The position numbers were made by a program, and so were the translations under genes. Positions 24,157 to 32,878 of a DNA stretch of 64,000 bases are shown here, one piece after another; within the stretch, counting starts at the first letter, position 1; the number at the start of each line of letters is the position of its first letter. Under the pieces are notes generated by a model. That model saw only the letters and a program-made list of their open reading frames with translations, was not told where the DNA came from and did not search any database. The stretch lies in assembly GCF_000332315.1 (NCBI RefSeq), contig NZ_KB235941.1:1169509-1233508 (forward strand), read 5' to 3'. This DNA comes from Prochlorothrix hollandica PCC 9006 = CALU 1027 (GTDB lineage: Bacteria; Cyanobacteriota; Cyanobacteriia; Prochlorotrichales; Prochlorotrichaceae).

Positions 24157-26964
24157 ATGGGTGGGCTGCAATCCCATTGGCACCAACTATTTAAATCCCT
24201 ACGCCCCCTATGGCCAGGAACCGTCACTGCTGTATTTATGCTGGCACTGTTGCGGTTAGGGGTTTGGGAGTCCCTGGAGAATCTGACCTATCATTTTTTA
24301 TTTAAGATGCGGGGGGAACAGGCGTGGGACGATCGCATTGTTTTAATTACCCTGGATGAAGCCAGCGCAGACCATTATGGACCCTTTCCCTGGAGTCGAG
24401 ACCTTTACACCCAACTGATCCAAACCCTGGATGTGGTGCAGCCTTCGGCCATCGGTTTTGATCTGATTTGGAGCGAACCCACTGCTGAGGATGATGCCCT
24501 GGGGGAAGCCCTGATGCTCAATGGCAGTGTGGCCTTAGCCTGGGCTGCGGATAGCAAAGGCGAACCCATTGCCTCCGTGCCGATTCTGGACTCCACTACC
24601 TTCCCCGGTCATGTGGACAAAAATGTTGATCTGGATGGGGTCACCCGCTACGTCTATCCCTACTTGGGAAATGTGCCCACCCTGGGCCTATCCTTAGAGT
24701 CCATCCATCGGCAAAGTCTGGGGACAATGGTTAGCCCAGATGTTAGCCTAGTGGCTCCAGGATCCCTTGCCGATTCCCCGCTGTTTTCCCCGGCTACGGC
24801 CCCCGATCGCTTCTGGGTCAATTGGCCCGGATCCGCCCGTCATCTTGCCCAGTATTCCCTGTGGAATGTGCTGGAAGGACAGGTTCCCCTGGAGGTTTTC
24901 CGCAACAAAATTGTTTTGGTGGGGGCCACCCTCACCGGCCAGGATCCCTTATCCACCGCCTTTGATGTCAACCCCCCCACCTTTGGGGTTTATCTCCATG
25001 CCGCTGTTGTCCATAACCTGCTGCGCAATAACTTTCTCCACCGGCCCCTAGACTCTTGGATTGGCCTGTTAATTGTCTTGGGGGGTCCAGGTCTCAGTTT
25101 CTGGCTCCACACCTGTAGCCTTCGTCGGCAGCGCTGGTTAGCGGGATCCCTCTGCCTGGGGTGGGCGGGTCTAGGGGTTCTGCTGTTCTATGGCAATGTT
25201 TGGATTCCCATTATTAATCCCATTTTTCTGATGGGCTTAACCAGTGGTTTAGTCCTGTTTAAGACCCAGGTCCAAGCCACTGCAACCCTCAAGGCCCGCA
25301 GTGAATTTTTGGCCATGATGAGCCATGAGTTACGCACTCCCATTAATGGGGTCATTGGCATGACGGGGATGTTGTTGGAAACGCCTTTAACGGCGGATCA
25401 AAGCCACTATGCCAATGTAATTCGCAGTAGTGGTGAAACAATCCTAGCCCTGGTCAATGACATTTTAGATTTCTCCAAAATTGAAGCGGGCCATTTGGAG
25501 GTGGAGGACCATCCCTTTAATCTACGGGAATGTATTGAAGATTGTCTTGATTTAGTGGTGATCAAAGCACGGGAAAAGAATGTGGAGATGGCCTATGCCG
25601 TTGCCCCAGAGGTGCCTGAGATTATTCGAGGTGATATTACCCGTATTCGCCAAATCTTGCTCAATCTTTTAAGTAATGCCGTTAAGTTTACGGCCACGGG
25701 GGATGTCTTAGTGTGGGTGCGTTGTCTCGATCGGGCGATCGCCGGGGGAGACGGACAAGCCACCCCTGGCCCTGGATCCGCCCAGGAATCTCCGTTAATG
25801 CTGGAATTTGCTGTGGCCGACAGTGGCATTGGCATTCCGCCCCAGGGGATACAGTGGTTGTTTAAGCCCTTTATGCAGGTGGATGTCTCCACCAGTCGCA
25901 AATATGGCGGTACGGGGTTGGGGTTGGTCATTAGTCAGCGGCTGAGTGTGCTAATGGGGGGGACGTTGTGGGTCGTGAGCCGGGATGGGGAGGGGAGCGT
26001 GAGCCAAGGGGGCACTCCCCCCCGCGATGACCTTGCGCCCCAGCGGGATTACCAAGGATCGACGTTTTATTTCACCCTCCGTACCCAGGGGGTGGCATCC
26101 CCAGAACCGTCCTTACCGTCTCCCCTGGCGGGACAATGTGCCCTGGTGTTGGAATCCCAGCAGCGCCATTATCAGCTTTTGGAGCAACAGTTGGCGAGCT
26201 GGGGCATGACGACGGAGTGGGCACGATCGCAGGAAGAGATGGTGCAACAGATCACCAGCACCCTCAACACCATTACGGTAGCTTTGATTAATGCGGATAC
26301 CTTCCCAGAATTGCCCTCGGTTCTCCAAAATCTGCGGGCATATATGGGCACTCGAGCGTTTCCCATTATCTTTTTAGCGAGCCTCGATCGTAGTCAACGG
26401 GTTGTCCGCATTGGTTTTTCCAGCTTGTTAACGAAGCCGATTCGCCATGACCAAATGCATGACATGCTGATCAAGGTTTTGGTCCCTGCTGTTGCTGCCG
26501 ATGCCGCCCTCTCCCCAGCGGTCAGTGAACCCCATCACCAGAGTTTTTCCCAGAAATTTCCCCTCCGCATTCTGATGGCGGAGGATAACCCGGTTAACCA
26601 AACCGTGGGCTTGCATTTATTAAAGCGCTTGGGCTATCGGGCTGATACTGCCAATAATGGCCAAGAGGTGTTAGATAGTCTCCAGCGCCAATGGTATGAC
26701 GTGATTTTGATGGATGTCCATATGCCGGAGGTGGATGGCTTAATGGCCACTCGCCAGATTTACCAACGCTGGAAACAACCGCCCCGCATTGTTGCCATGA
26801 CTGCTAGCGACTATGGCAAGGATCGCCGTGATTGTGAAGACGCGGGCATGGTGGATTATTTGTGTAAACCCTTTCGGGTTGATGACTTAAAACGGGTTTT
26901 ACGGCGCTGTGCGGCCCAGAAAACGGTCTCGATCGAAGATCAAACCCCCGCATCACGATCGTAA
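24157..26964 (+). CDS. CHASE2-domain hybrid sensor histidine kinase
   Basis: The 935-residue protein has an N-terminal membrane helix, an extracytoplasmic CHASE2 sensor (about 45-300; ITLDEASADHYGPFPWSRDLY and FRNKIVLVGATLTG are typical), three further helices (about 305-370), a HisKA domain (MMSHELRTPINGVIGMTG, His near 390), an HATPase_c domain (GTGLGLVISQRL), a degenerate receiver (about 650-770) and a full receiver (LMAEDNPVNQ, LMDVHMPEVDG near 850, KPFR). CHASE2 senses an unknown external signal. The ATG is preceded by AAGGA. No response-regulator gene is adjacent. Confidence 0.92.
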   Translation: MGGLQSHWHQLFKSLRPLWPGTVTAVFMLALLRLGVWESLENLTYHFLFKMRGEQAWDDRIVLITLDEASADHYGPFPWSRDLYTQLIQTLDVVQPSAIGFDLIWSEPTAEDDALGEALMLNGSVALAWAADSKGEPIASVPILDSTTFPGHVDKNVDLDGVTRYVYPYLGNVPTLGLSLESIHRQSLGTMVSPDVSLVAPGSLADSPLFSPATAPDRFWVNWPGSARHLAQYSLWNVLEGQVPLEVFRNKIVLVGATLTGQDPLSTAFDVNPPTFGVYLHAAVVHNLLRNNFLHRPLDSWIGLLIVLGGPGLSFWLHTCSLRRQRWLAGSLCLGWAGLGVLLFYGNVWIPIINPIFLMGLTSGLVLFKTQVQATATLKARSEFLAMMSHELRTPINGVIGMTGMLLETPLTADQSHYANVIRSSGETILALVNDILDFSKIEAGHLEVEDHPFNLRECIEDCLDLVVIKAREKNVEMAYAVAPEVPEIIRGDITRIRQILLNLLSNAVKFTATGDVLVWVRCLDRAIAGGDGQATPGPGSAQESPLMLEFAVADSGIGIPPQGIQWLFKPFMQVDVSTSRKYGGTGLGLVISQRLSVLMGGTLWVVSRDGEGSVSQGGTPPRDDLAPQRDYQGSTFYFTLRTQGVASPEPSLPSPLAGQCALVLESQQRHYQLLEQQLASWGMTTEWARSQEEMVQQITSTLNTITVALINADTFPELPSVLQNLRAYMGTRAFPIIFLASLDRSQRVVRIGFSSLLTKPIRHDQMHDMLIKVLVPAVAADAALSPAVSEPHHQSFSQKFPLRILMAEDNPVNQTVGLHLLKRLGYRADTANNGQEVLDSLQRQWYDVILMDVHMPEVDGLMATRQIYQRWKQPPRIVAMTASDYGKDRRDCEDAGMVDYLCKPFRVDDLKRVLRRCAAQKTVSIEDQTPASRS

Positions 26965-27000
26965 GATCATTAGATCATTAGATCATTGACAGCAATCAGT

Positions 27001-28545
27001 TTAGCCGCGAATGACGACGATCGATCTCCCCCCCGGACTCACGGCGCTTTCCGTCGTGGTGCGATCCTCTAGGGGCGGTAAACCCGGACGGCGATCGAAA
27101 ATAACCAACCATCCGGTTTCTAGTCCCAACCCTGCCAAATATTTATCGATTTGCTCCAATCCCTTCCCCACTGGATCTGGTTTCCCCTCCCGCCACACCT
27201 TAAGTTCCATGCCCAGCGTCACCCCCCCGTACCGCAAACACACATCCATTCTGCCGGATCCGATCGCATACTCCCGCTCCAAACTGCCGCCCCCGTTCAC
27301 CACCCGGTGCAAAAATGCCATCAGCACCAAATGGGGCGCAATTTCATGGTAAGGCGCACTTTTGAACAGGGGTTCCCCATGTTGCCGCCAAAACTCTAGA
27401 AAAGCCTCTAAAAGCTGATGGGGATTGAGGCTATGATCCGCATTGAGCCAACTGGGTTGGATTTGGGGCAAGCTGTCCTGACTGCCTTGGGATAGTACCC
27501 GAGGCAAGACCTCTTTGTAGATGGGATTGGCAATGATCAAGCCACCCAAGGGACTCCGTTTGACTAAGCCTAAATCCAAGAGAAAGCGACGATCGTCATC
27601 TGGAACATCGGGTAAATCTTGACCCGCTAAAATAGGTTCAATAATCTGTTTGACTCTGTTTTCCCGCAGTCGTTCGGCAAGACTATCCAGGTGTGTGTCC
27701 TGACGCTGAATTAGGATTTCTTTGGCTTGTTCAATGACCCCGATCGTAATCGGTTGGGTCACGTCTTCCACTAAAAATTCGGTGGCCTGACGGGCCAAGG
27801 CATTCACCAACCAGGGCTGACCATCGGTGAGGTAAAAGGCATGGCGTACTGCTTCTGGCGTGAAAATCTGGCCTGTGGACTCAGTATGCTGCTGATAAAG
27901 GCTCTGAACATCCTCAAACGTGAAATTTTCTAGGGTTAAGGACGCTACTTTGATATTAAAGGGACTGGACGTATTCAGTTTGTCACTGCCGCCGGATTTA
28001 ACTTTATAGTCCCGCACATCCCGCATCCCAATTAAGCCGAGGGAGTAGGGAAAGCCCTGGGGACGGCGGGGATAGCCGTCGCGTAGTTGTCGTAGAACCG
28101 AGATCAGAGTTTGGTTTTGGAGGGAGTCGATTTCATCAATGAAGATAACAAGAGGACGAGGTGAAATTTTCGCCCATTGCTTGAGGAACGTACTAATATT
28201 CTGACCTTCTTCTCGATCGAAGGTGGGATGTAATTCTTCAGGGAGCCAAATATCAATGGCATCTTGCCAGGATCTAAGAATGGCGACTTCAGCCTTGTCA
28301 GGTTGCTCGGGGAAGGCGGCTCCCACCTCTACAGAGACCATGACAGCGGTGTATTGCTCGCTTTCGGTCAGTTCCTGGGCGAGGGCAATCATAGCCGTGG
28401 TTTTGCCCACTTGGCGGGGGGCATGGATCACGAAGTAGTTGCGTTGGTCAATGAGGCGACACAGTTCCGGGAGGCGGGCTGTGGGCGACAGCATGTAGTG
28501 AATGTCAGCTTGGCAAGGACCGGCGGTGTTGAACCATTTGGGCAT
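27001..28545 (-). CDS. AAA ATPase fused to PD-(D/E)XK nuclease-like domain, copy A
   Basis: The 514-residue protein belongs to a cyanobacterial family starting KWFNTAGPC. An AAA-type ATPase occupies about 1-290 with Walker A APRQVGKTT (Lys48) and Walker B LVIFIDEID (137-140). A winged-helix-like linker follows (about 290-420). The C-terminal domain has the PD-(D/E)XK pattern RMDV...MELK with Asp434, Glu447, Lys449 and a following EQIDKYL. Related fused ATPase-nuclease genes are common in bacterial and archaeal accessory DNA; their role is unknown and a defence or mobile-element role is only inferred. It lies 61 bp downstream of a transporter gene on the same strand, with the upstream motif shared by copies B to D. 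Confidence 0.8.
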   Translation of the reverse strand: MPKWFNTAGPCQADIHYMLSPTARLPELCRLIDQRNYFVIHAPRQVGKTTAMIALAQELTESEQYTAVMVSVEVGAAFPEQPDKAEVAILRSWQDAIDIWLPEELHPTFDREEGQNISTFLKQWAKISPRPLVIFIDEIDSLQNQTLISVLRQLRDGYPRRPQGFPYSLGLIGMRDVRDYKVKSGGSDKLNTSSPFNIKVASLTLENFTFEDVQSLYQQHTESTGQIFTPEAVRHAFYLTDGQPWLVNALARQATEFLVEDVTQPITIGVIEQAKEILIQRQDTHLDSLAERLRENRVKQIIEPILAGQDLPDVPDDDRRFLLDLGLVKRSPLGGLIIANPIYKEVLPRVLSQGSQDSLPQIQPSWLNADHSLNPHQLLEAFLEFWRQHGEPLFKSAPYHEIAPHLVLMAFLHRVVNGGGSLEREYAIGSGRMDVCLRYGGVTLGMELKVWREGKPDPVGKGLEQIDKYLAGLGLETGWLVIFDRRPGLPPLEDRTTTESAVSPGGRSIVVIRG

Positions 28546-28606
28546 GGTGAGGGGTTGCTTAATTCAGTGGGTGTCTTTACCCCTAGGATACCTTGCCTAG
28601 GATACA
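28546..28606 (-). promoter_or_regulatory. conserved upstream region of AAA/nuclease copy A
   Basis: Read towards the gene, it contains GTATCCTAGG twice, then GGTAAAGACACCCACTG and a run into AAGCAACCCCTCACC before the ATG. The same pattern precedes copies C and D, and a partial version precedes B, so promoter or operator sequence was duplicated with the genes. Confidence 0.5.
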
Positions 28607-29716
28607 TTAAGGACTTGATTGCAACAGCACCACAACTCCGGCGATCGCCACCGCCGCCCCCACCAGCGCCCGCACCGTGACCCGCTCCCCCACGGCGATC
28701 GCCACGGGCAAGACAAACAGGGGACTGGTGCTACTGAGGGTTTGGGCGATCCCCGTTTCGGCATACTTAAAGGCGGTTTGCTGGAGCCAGAGGGCGAGAT
28801 AGGTGCTAAAAAAGGAGACAACGGCGATCGTGGCGATAATCTGACCGGAAGGATTGAAAGGGGGGCGGTTTTGAGGATTGGGCGCGATCGGAAGCTGGGG
28901 AACCGGAAGCTGGGGAACTGGAAGAGGGGAGCTAGGGCCGTTGGCGATCGGAGGGTTAGGCATCGGCAGATCGCCGATCGGGACATCACCCGCAACCGTT
29001 CGATGGAAAAGGGGACGGGGGAACCGGACCCGATCGCGGGACCACCGCCCGATCGCCGCCAAGCCCAGGCCGATCGCCAAGGCAACCACCCCCGCACTCA
29101 GCCGCACAATCGTACTCCAAAGGGGATCCACCGCCGTGTCCGCCAGGGCCGATCGGGACATCACCGCCCCCGCCGATTGGCTCAGATTCGCCCCCACCGC
29201 CCACAGCACCCCCGCCAGCAGCGATCGGGTCGGAATTTGCACCGCCGTTGCCAGGGATCGATCGGGCACCCGTTCCACCATTACCCAGGCCACCCCGCCC
29301 AAAATCAGCCCAATTCCCAGCCAATCCAGCCCTCCCAGCGCTTCCCCCAGGAAAATCCAGGCAATACCGGCGGTTAAGGGGGGAGAGAGGGTTTCCAGCA
29401 GGAGAGCGCGACGGGCACCGAGGCGGTTGAGGGTATTGAAGTAGCAGGTGTCGCCGATGCTAATGCCAATGACACCGCTGACCGTGAGCAGCAGTTTTTC
29501 CCGATCGCCCAGGGCCGCGATCTCCTCTAACCCGCTCCCCGGTTGCCAAAGTTCCCGCAGTCCAAGGGTCAGGGCCAAAAACCCCAGGGCCATTAAGCCC
29601 TTGAGCAAGTTCAACACCGCTGGGGGGAGGGCTTGCCCCAAACGGGCATAGATCACGGAGGCGATCGCCCACAGCACCGCTGCCCCCAATGCGGCCATTT
29701 CCCCAATCCCGTTCAT
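28607..29716 (-). CDS. DMT-superfamily (EamA) transporter
   Basis: The 369-residue membrane protein has two EamA repeats, with about ten predicted helices: four or five between 5 and 150 (ALGAAVLWAIASVIYARLG, GVIGISIGDTCYFNTLN, ETLSPPLTAGIAWIFLGEAL) and the rest after 165 (LLAGVLWAVGANLSQ, VVSFFSTYLALWLQQTAFKY, LSSTSPLFVLPVAIAVGE). A hydrophilic, Pro-rich insert of about 60 residues (VPQLPVPQLP) splits the second repeat. Members move metabolites or drugs by proton exchange; the substrate is unknown. The ATG is at 29716. It is divergent from the formylglycine-enzyme-like gene. Confidence 0.85.
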   Translation of the reverse strand: MNGIGEMAALGAAVLWAIASVIYARLGQALPPAVLNLLKGLMALGFLALTLGLRELWQPGSGLEEIAALGDREKLLLTVSGVIGISIGDTCYFNTLNRLGARRALLLETLSPPLTAGIAWIFLGEALGGLDWLGIGLILGGVAWVMVERVPDRSLATAVQIPTRSLLAGVLWAVGANLSQSAGAVMSRSALADTAVDPLWSTIVRLSAGVVALAIGLGLAAIGRWSRDRVRFPRPLFHRTVAGDVPIGDLPMPNPPIANGPSSPLPVPQLPVPQLPIAPNPQNRPPFNPSGQIIATIAVVSFFSTYLALWLQQTAFKYAETGIAQTLSSTSPLFVLPVAIAVGERVTVRALVGAAVAIAGVVVLLQSSP

Positions 29717-29851
29717 AAAATTTCCCCAGTCCCATGCGTTAGAATCGCTCCATTATCTTGCCCGATCGCAGGGGGCGATCGCCCTGCCCTCATTGCCCTG
29801 TTGCCCGATCGCCCCGTCCCGTTGTCTTTTCGCTCAGCCATATCTACTGCT

Positions 29852-31732
29852 ATGAACCCCAAGCCCGCAACCCAACCGATCAAGATTCTCCAGCGCACCT
29901 ATCATTTGCCAGTGCTGACGGGGGATAGCCTGAAGCAACTGCAAGCCAGCATCCAAAACCGCCAGCAAGCGATCCGCACGGGCGAGGAAATTGTGGTCGT
30001 GCAGGTGCAGCAACAGGAGCAAGTCCCAGGCGGTCTGCTGGGACTGGGGCGCAAGACGGTGACTCGGACCATACGCCAACGCCAGCGCAAGCCCTTGGAT
30101 ATGCAGCAGCGGTTTCAGTATTTGGAGGCCCAGATTCGGGATTATGATGTCTTGTTGCGGCTGCTGAAACAGCATCGGGTTGCCTATCAGCGCTTTTTTC
30201 TGGATCTGTCCAAGGAAGTGCAGCAGTTAATTGAGACAAAATGCCAGCAAATGGCAGCTTTGGAGGCAAAGCGGCAGCAAATTGAGACCCAAGCCCAGGC
30301 CAAGGGCAATCAGGGGTTGCTGGCAATGACCCTGAGCCAAAAGCGCCAGGTGATTGATAGCTTGCTGATGTTGGATAAGGCGGCGGTGCTGATGCTGAAG
30401 AAGGTTAGCCTGATTAGTGAGGGCATTGCTAAGCTGACCCAGGACAGTGAGCTATCGAAGCAGGTGCTGGAAAATATGATGGCAGAACTGCGGGACTATC
30501 GGGAAGCCATAGTCCTTCAGCGAGAGCTAGACGCGCTCCAGCAGGAAATTACCCAGTTTACCCAGGTGGCTCTGGATTTGGAGCATTATTTACAGCAGTA
30601 TTTGGGTCCGTTCCAGGCATTGATTGAGGATGCGGCCCAGGTGGATGGACAGTTGGCCCAGACGGTGGAGGAGATTCGCAACTTGGCGGAGGATTTGATG
30701 GGGGCACAGGGGGGCTGGTTTGATGTGGCGGGGGCGGAGCAACTGACGGAGAGCTTGCTGACGCTGGAGGTGGCGCGAATCCAGAAGCAGGAGCGGCTGG
30801 GGGATGCCCTGGAGATGGCGGGACGGGAGCGGCTGACGGGGCAGTTCCGGGCGGCGAATCTGTCGGATCGGGCGGTGGCGGCGGTGGAGATTGGGGAGCA
30901 GATCGCGGCGATCCAGGGCCATGTGCAGCGGCAGTTGGTGGGGTTGCAGGGGACGATGACGGTGGAGATTGAGGCGGAAATCGAGGCGGATCCGGATTTA
31001 GGGGCCGGGTTTTATGGCCTGTCTGCTACAAGTGAGCCGATTACCTTTGAATTGCCAAAACAGGGTGGCACCCTGGAGTTAGTGCCGGTTCCGGCGGGGG
31101 AGTTGGTGATGGTGAAGGGAAGCCATCGGGTCCAGGTGCCGGAGTTCTCTATGGGGAAATTCCCGGTGACCCAGCGCCAGTATCAGGCAATAATAGGCCA
31201 AAATCCATCGAAGTTTGGTGATAATCCAGAGCATCCGGTCGAAACAGTGACCTGGCACCAAGCCATGGCGTTTTGCCGGAAGTTGACCAAATTACTCCAG
31301 CTTACGGACCAGGTGATAACGCTACCCAGCGAGACGATGTGGGAGTGGGCGGCACGGGAGGCGGAGAACAGCAGCTTGACCTATGCGGTCAGTAATGATC
31401 TGGATCAGGTGGGCTGGTATAAGGAGAACTCCAGTCGAACAACGCATCCGGTGGGGCAGAAAGATGCGAATAAGTTAGGGATTCATGACATGAGCGGCAA
31501 TGTCTGGGAGTGGTGTCAGGATAATTGGGCTAGTAGTACAAATGAACTATCTCAGGATGGCAAACCTCTGTTAAAGGGGGGTGATAACACCCTGCGCGCC
31601 GTTCGTGGGGGTTCCTGGTTCGACTACGCAGTCATTTGCAGTTCTGGGAATCGCGACTTCTACGATCCGGGCTGCAGCTACGGCAACCAAGGTTTTCGTG
31701 TTGTTTTGCTGCCGGTTGGTTTTGTGCCCTGA
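29852..31732 (+). CDS. coiled-coil protein with C-terminal FGE-sulfatase (C-type-lectin-like) domain; probable DGR target
   Basis: The 626-residue product has an N-terminal beta segment (KILQRTYHLPVLTG), a long helical coiled-coil part (about 25-370, many Gln/Glu/Leu heptads), and a C-terminal formylglycine-generating-enzyme-like domain (about 405-626: MGKFPVTQRQYQ, PVETVTWHQAMAFC, TMWEWAAR, MSGNVWEWCQDNW, VRGGSW). The last 40 residues match the variable end of diversity-generating retroelement targets: RGGSW, then variable residues around conserved Cys and Asn-Arg, then GFRVV. In the variable stretch most codons end in C, as expected when AAC codons of a template repeat are adenine-mutagenised. 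No reverse transcriptase, Avd or template repeat is present here. The start at 29852 (MNPKPATQ) is preferred; the frame extends upstream without coding character. It is probably a binding protein, not a sulfatase-modifying enzyme. Confidence 0.8.
   Translation: MNPKPATQPIKILQRTYHLPVLTGDSLKQLQASIQNRQQAIRTGEEIVVVQVQQQEQVPGGLLGLGRKTVTRTIRQRQRKPLDMQQRFQYLEAQIRDYDVLLRLLKQHRVAYQRFFLDLSKEVQQLIETKCQQMAALEAKRQQIETQAQAKGNQGLLAMTLSQKRQVIDSLLMLDKAAVLMLKKVSLISEGIAKLTQDSELSKQVLENMMAELRDYREAIVLQRELDALQQEITQFTQVALDLEHYLQQYLGPFQALIEDAAQVDGQLAQTVEEIRNLAEDLMGAQGGWFDVAGAEQLTESLLTLEVARIQKQERLGDALEMAGRERLTGQFRAANLSDRAVAAVEIGEQIAAIQGHVQRQLVGLQGTMTVEIEAEIEADPDLGAGFYGLSATSEPITFELPKQGGTLELVPVPAGELVMVKGSHRVQVPEFSMGKFPVTQRQYQAIIGQNPSKFGDNPEHPVETVTWHQAMAFCRKLTKLLQLTDQVITLPSETMWEWAAREAENSSLTYAVSNDLDQVGWYKENSSRTTHPVGQKDANKLGIHDMSGNVWEWCQDNWASSTNELSQDGKPLLKGGDNTLRAVRGGSWFDYAVICSSGNRDFYDPGCSYGNQGFRVVLLPVGFVP
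31601..31729 (+). other. putative DGR variable region (VR)
   Basis: This covers VRGGSW to the last codon. Between the Trp codon and the GFRVV block, 15 of 24 codons are NNC, including runs such as TTC GAC TAC and GAC TTC TAC. The flanking RGGSW and GFRVVLLP codons end mostly in T or G. This matches the adenine-directed mutation pattern of DGRs. Confidence 0.7.
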
Positions 31733-31835
31733 GGACTTCTTTACACTTTTTAACTTTCACCTTTACACTTTTTCTTTTTTATTTTCTTTTCTTTTCTTTA
31801 CCCCTCTTGGCGCGGAGCGCCGAAAATTTTTTTCA
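31733..31835 (+). other. pyrimidine-rich tract and GC hairpin 3' of the variable region
   Basis: After the stop codon comes a T-rich, almost purine-free tract (about 31738-31806), then the hairpin GGCGC-GGA-GCGCC at 31809-31821 followed by AAAATTTTTTT. It can act as a terminator. A hairpin placed just downstream of the VR is also a known aid to DGR mutagenic homing. Confidence 0.6.
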
Positions 31836-31964
31836 TTAAATTGTCGCTATAACGGCAGCAGCACAGCCCTGCGGTTTTGGATTCGCGGTGGTTGGCATCC
31901 GCCCAGTTCCGACCCAATTTTCCCAGCAGAATAGTCCCAAAGCAGTTCCAAGAACACCAAACCC

Positions 31965-32660
31965 ATGACCACCACCCTCCCTCGTCCCGCTACCCCTGCC
32001 AGTTCCCCCAACCCGACCCCCCCACAAATCTACAGCCCAGACCAATACCGCCAACTTGAAGAACGCGCCGAAACCCGCCATGAATACCACGATGGAGTAA
32101 TTGTCCCCATGACCGGTGGCACGATGGATCATGCCTGGATTATCAGCAACTTGATTTTTATCTTTCGCTTAGCCCTGCAAAACACCAATTTCCGAGCCTA
32201 TGGCGGTGAACTGCGGGTTTGGTTACCGGAACATAATCGGGGGGTCTATCCCGACGTGAGTGTGATTGAGGGAGAGGCAGTTTTGACTGCAAATCGCCGG
32301 GATGAGGTGCTAAACCCCCGTTTAGTGGTGGAAGTGCTGTCTAGCTCCACAGAAGCCTACGATCGCGGCGATAAATTCCGCTTTTACCGCTCCCTGCCCA
32401 GCCTTCAGCACTATCTCCTCGTCAGCCAAACCCAACCCCTGATTGAGGCTTACCAGCGGGAGGAAGCCGCCGATCGCTGGATCCTGACCACCACCGAAGG
32501 CTTGGAGGCGACCCTTTCCCTGCCCTTGGGTGACCTGGAACTACCCTTGGCCCAGATTTATCAAGGGGTGGAGTTTAACCCGCTGGAGGAGTCAGACTCC
32601 GATCGGGTGAGGGATCTAGGGGGCGATCGAACCAACGAGCCTGAATCTGCTTCACTATAA
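31965..32660 (+). CDS. Uma2 family endonuclease (DUF820)
   Basis: The 231-residue protein belongs to the Uma2/DUF820 PD-(D/E)XK-like family: YSPDQYRQLEERAETRHEYHDGVIVPMTGGTMDHAWIISNL at the N-terminus, YPDVSVIEG (Asp), and LVVEVLSSSTEAYDRGDKFRFYRSLPSLQHYLLVSQ (Glu and Lys of the core). These genes are numerous in cyanobacterial genomes; the cellular role is unsettled. The N-terminal 25 residues are Thr/Pro-rich. The stop codon lies in the first unit of a 15-bp tandem repeat. It follows the DGR-type gene on the same strand after about 230 bp. Confidence 0.88.
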   Translation: MTTTLPRPATPASSPNPTPPQIYSPDQYRQLEERAETRHEYHDGVIVPMTGGTMDHAWIISNLIFIFRLALQNTNFRAYGGELRVWLPEHNRGVYPDVSVIEGEAVLTANRRDEVLNPRLVVEVLSSSTEAYDRGDKFRFYRSLPSLQHYLLVSQTQPLIEAYQREEAADRWILTTTEGLEATLSLPLGDLELPLAQIYQGVEFNPLEESDSDRVRDLGGDRTNEPESASL

Positions 32661-32705
32661 TCTGCTTCACTATAATCTGCCTCACTATAATCTGCCTCAC
32701 TATAA
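32646..32705 (+). repeat. 15-bp tandem repeat, four units
   Basis: TCTGCTTCACTATAA and its one-base variant occur four times. The first unit contains the last codons and stop of the Uma2 gene, so changes in unit number leave the protein unaltered. Confidence 0.9.
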
Positions 32706-32711
32706 TCTAGA

Positions 32712-32810
32712 GGGCACCTCAAAAAATCCAAATTCTCGCCCCTGTGCCAACGCAAGAATAGGGGTTGGGTTGGGCGGCGAAGCCACCCAACCTAATTAAT
32801 CGAGGTGCCC
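32712..32810. repeat. 99-bp MITE-like element, copy 2, with TAGA flanks
   Basis: It has the same length and the same GGGCACCTC...GAGGTGCCC ends as the copy at 4760-4858, with scattered substitutions. TAGA is present immediately on each side (32708-32711 and 32811-32814), a likely 4-bp target duplication. Confidence 0.85.
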
Positions 32811-32878
32811 TAGAGAATCGGCACAATACACAAGCTCAAAAACGTCTGAGGGTAGAAATCGCCGTCATGGAATCTGAC

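Noticed and set aside
29633..29851. Upstream extension of the FGE-like gene
   Set aside because: The added residues overlap the divergent transporter gene and are rich in Pro/Arg/Cys without family similarity; the ATG at 29852 fits better.
31581..31934. Plus-strand frame over the variable region
   Set aside because: It is an out-of-frame shadow of the FGE-like gene continuing through a pyrimidine tract.
31733..31964. A template repeat next to the variable region
   Set aside because: I looked for a second copy of the RGGSW-to-GFRVV DNA downstream and elsewhere in the window and saw none; nor is there a reverse-transcriptase-like frame.
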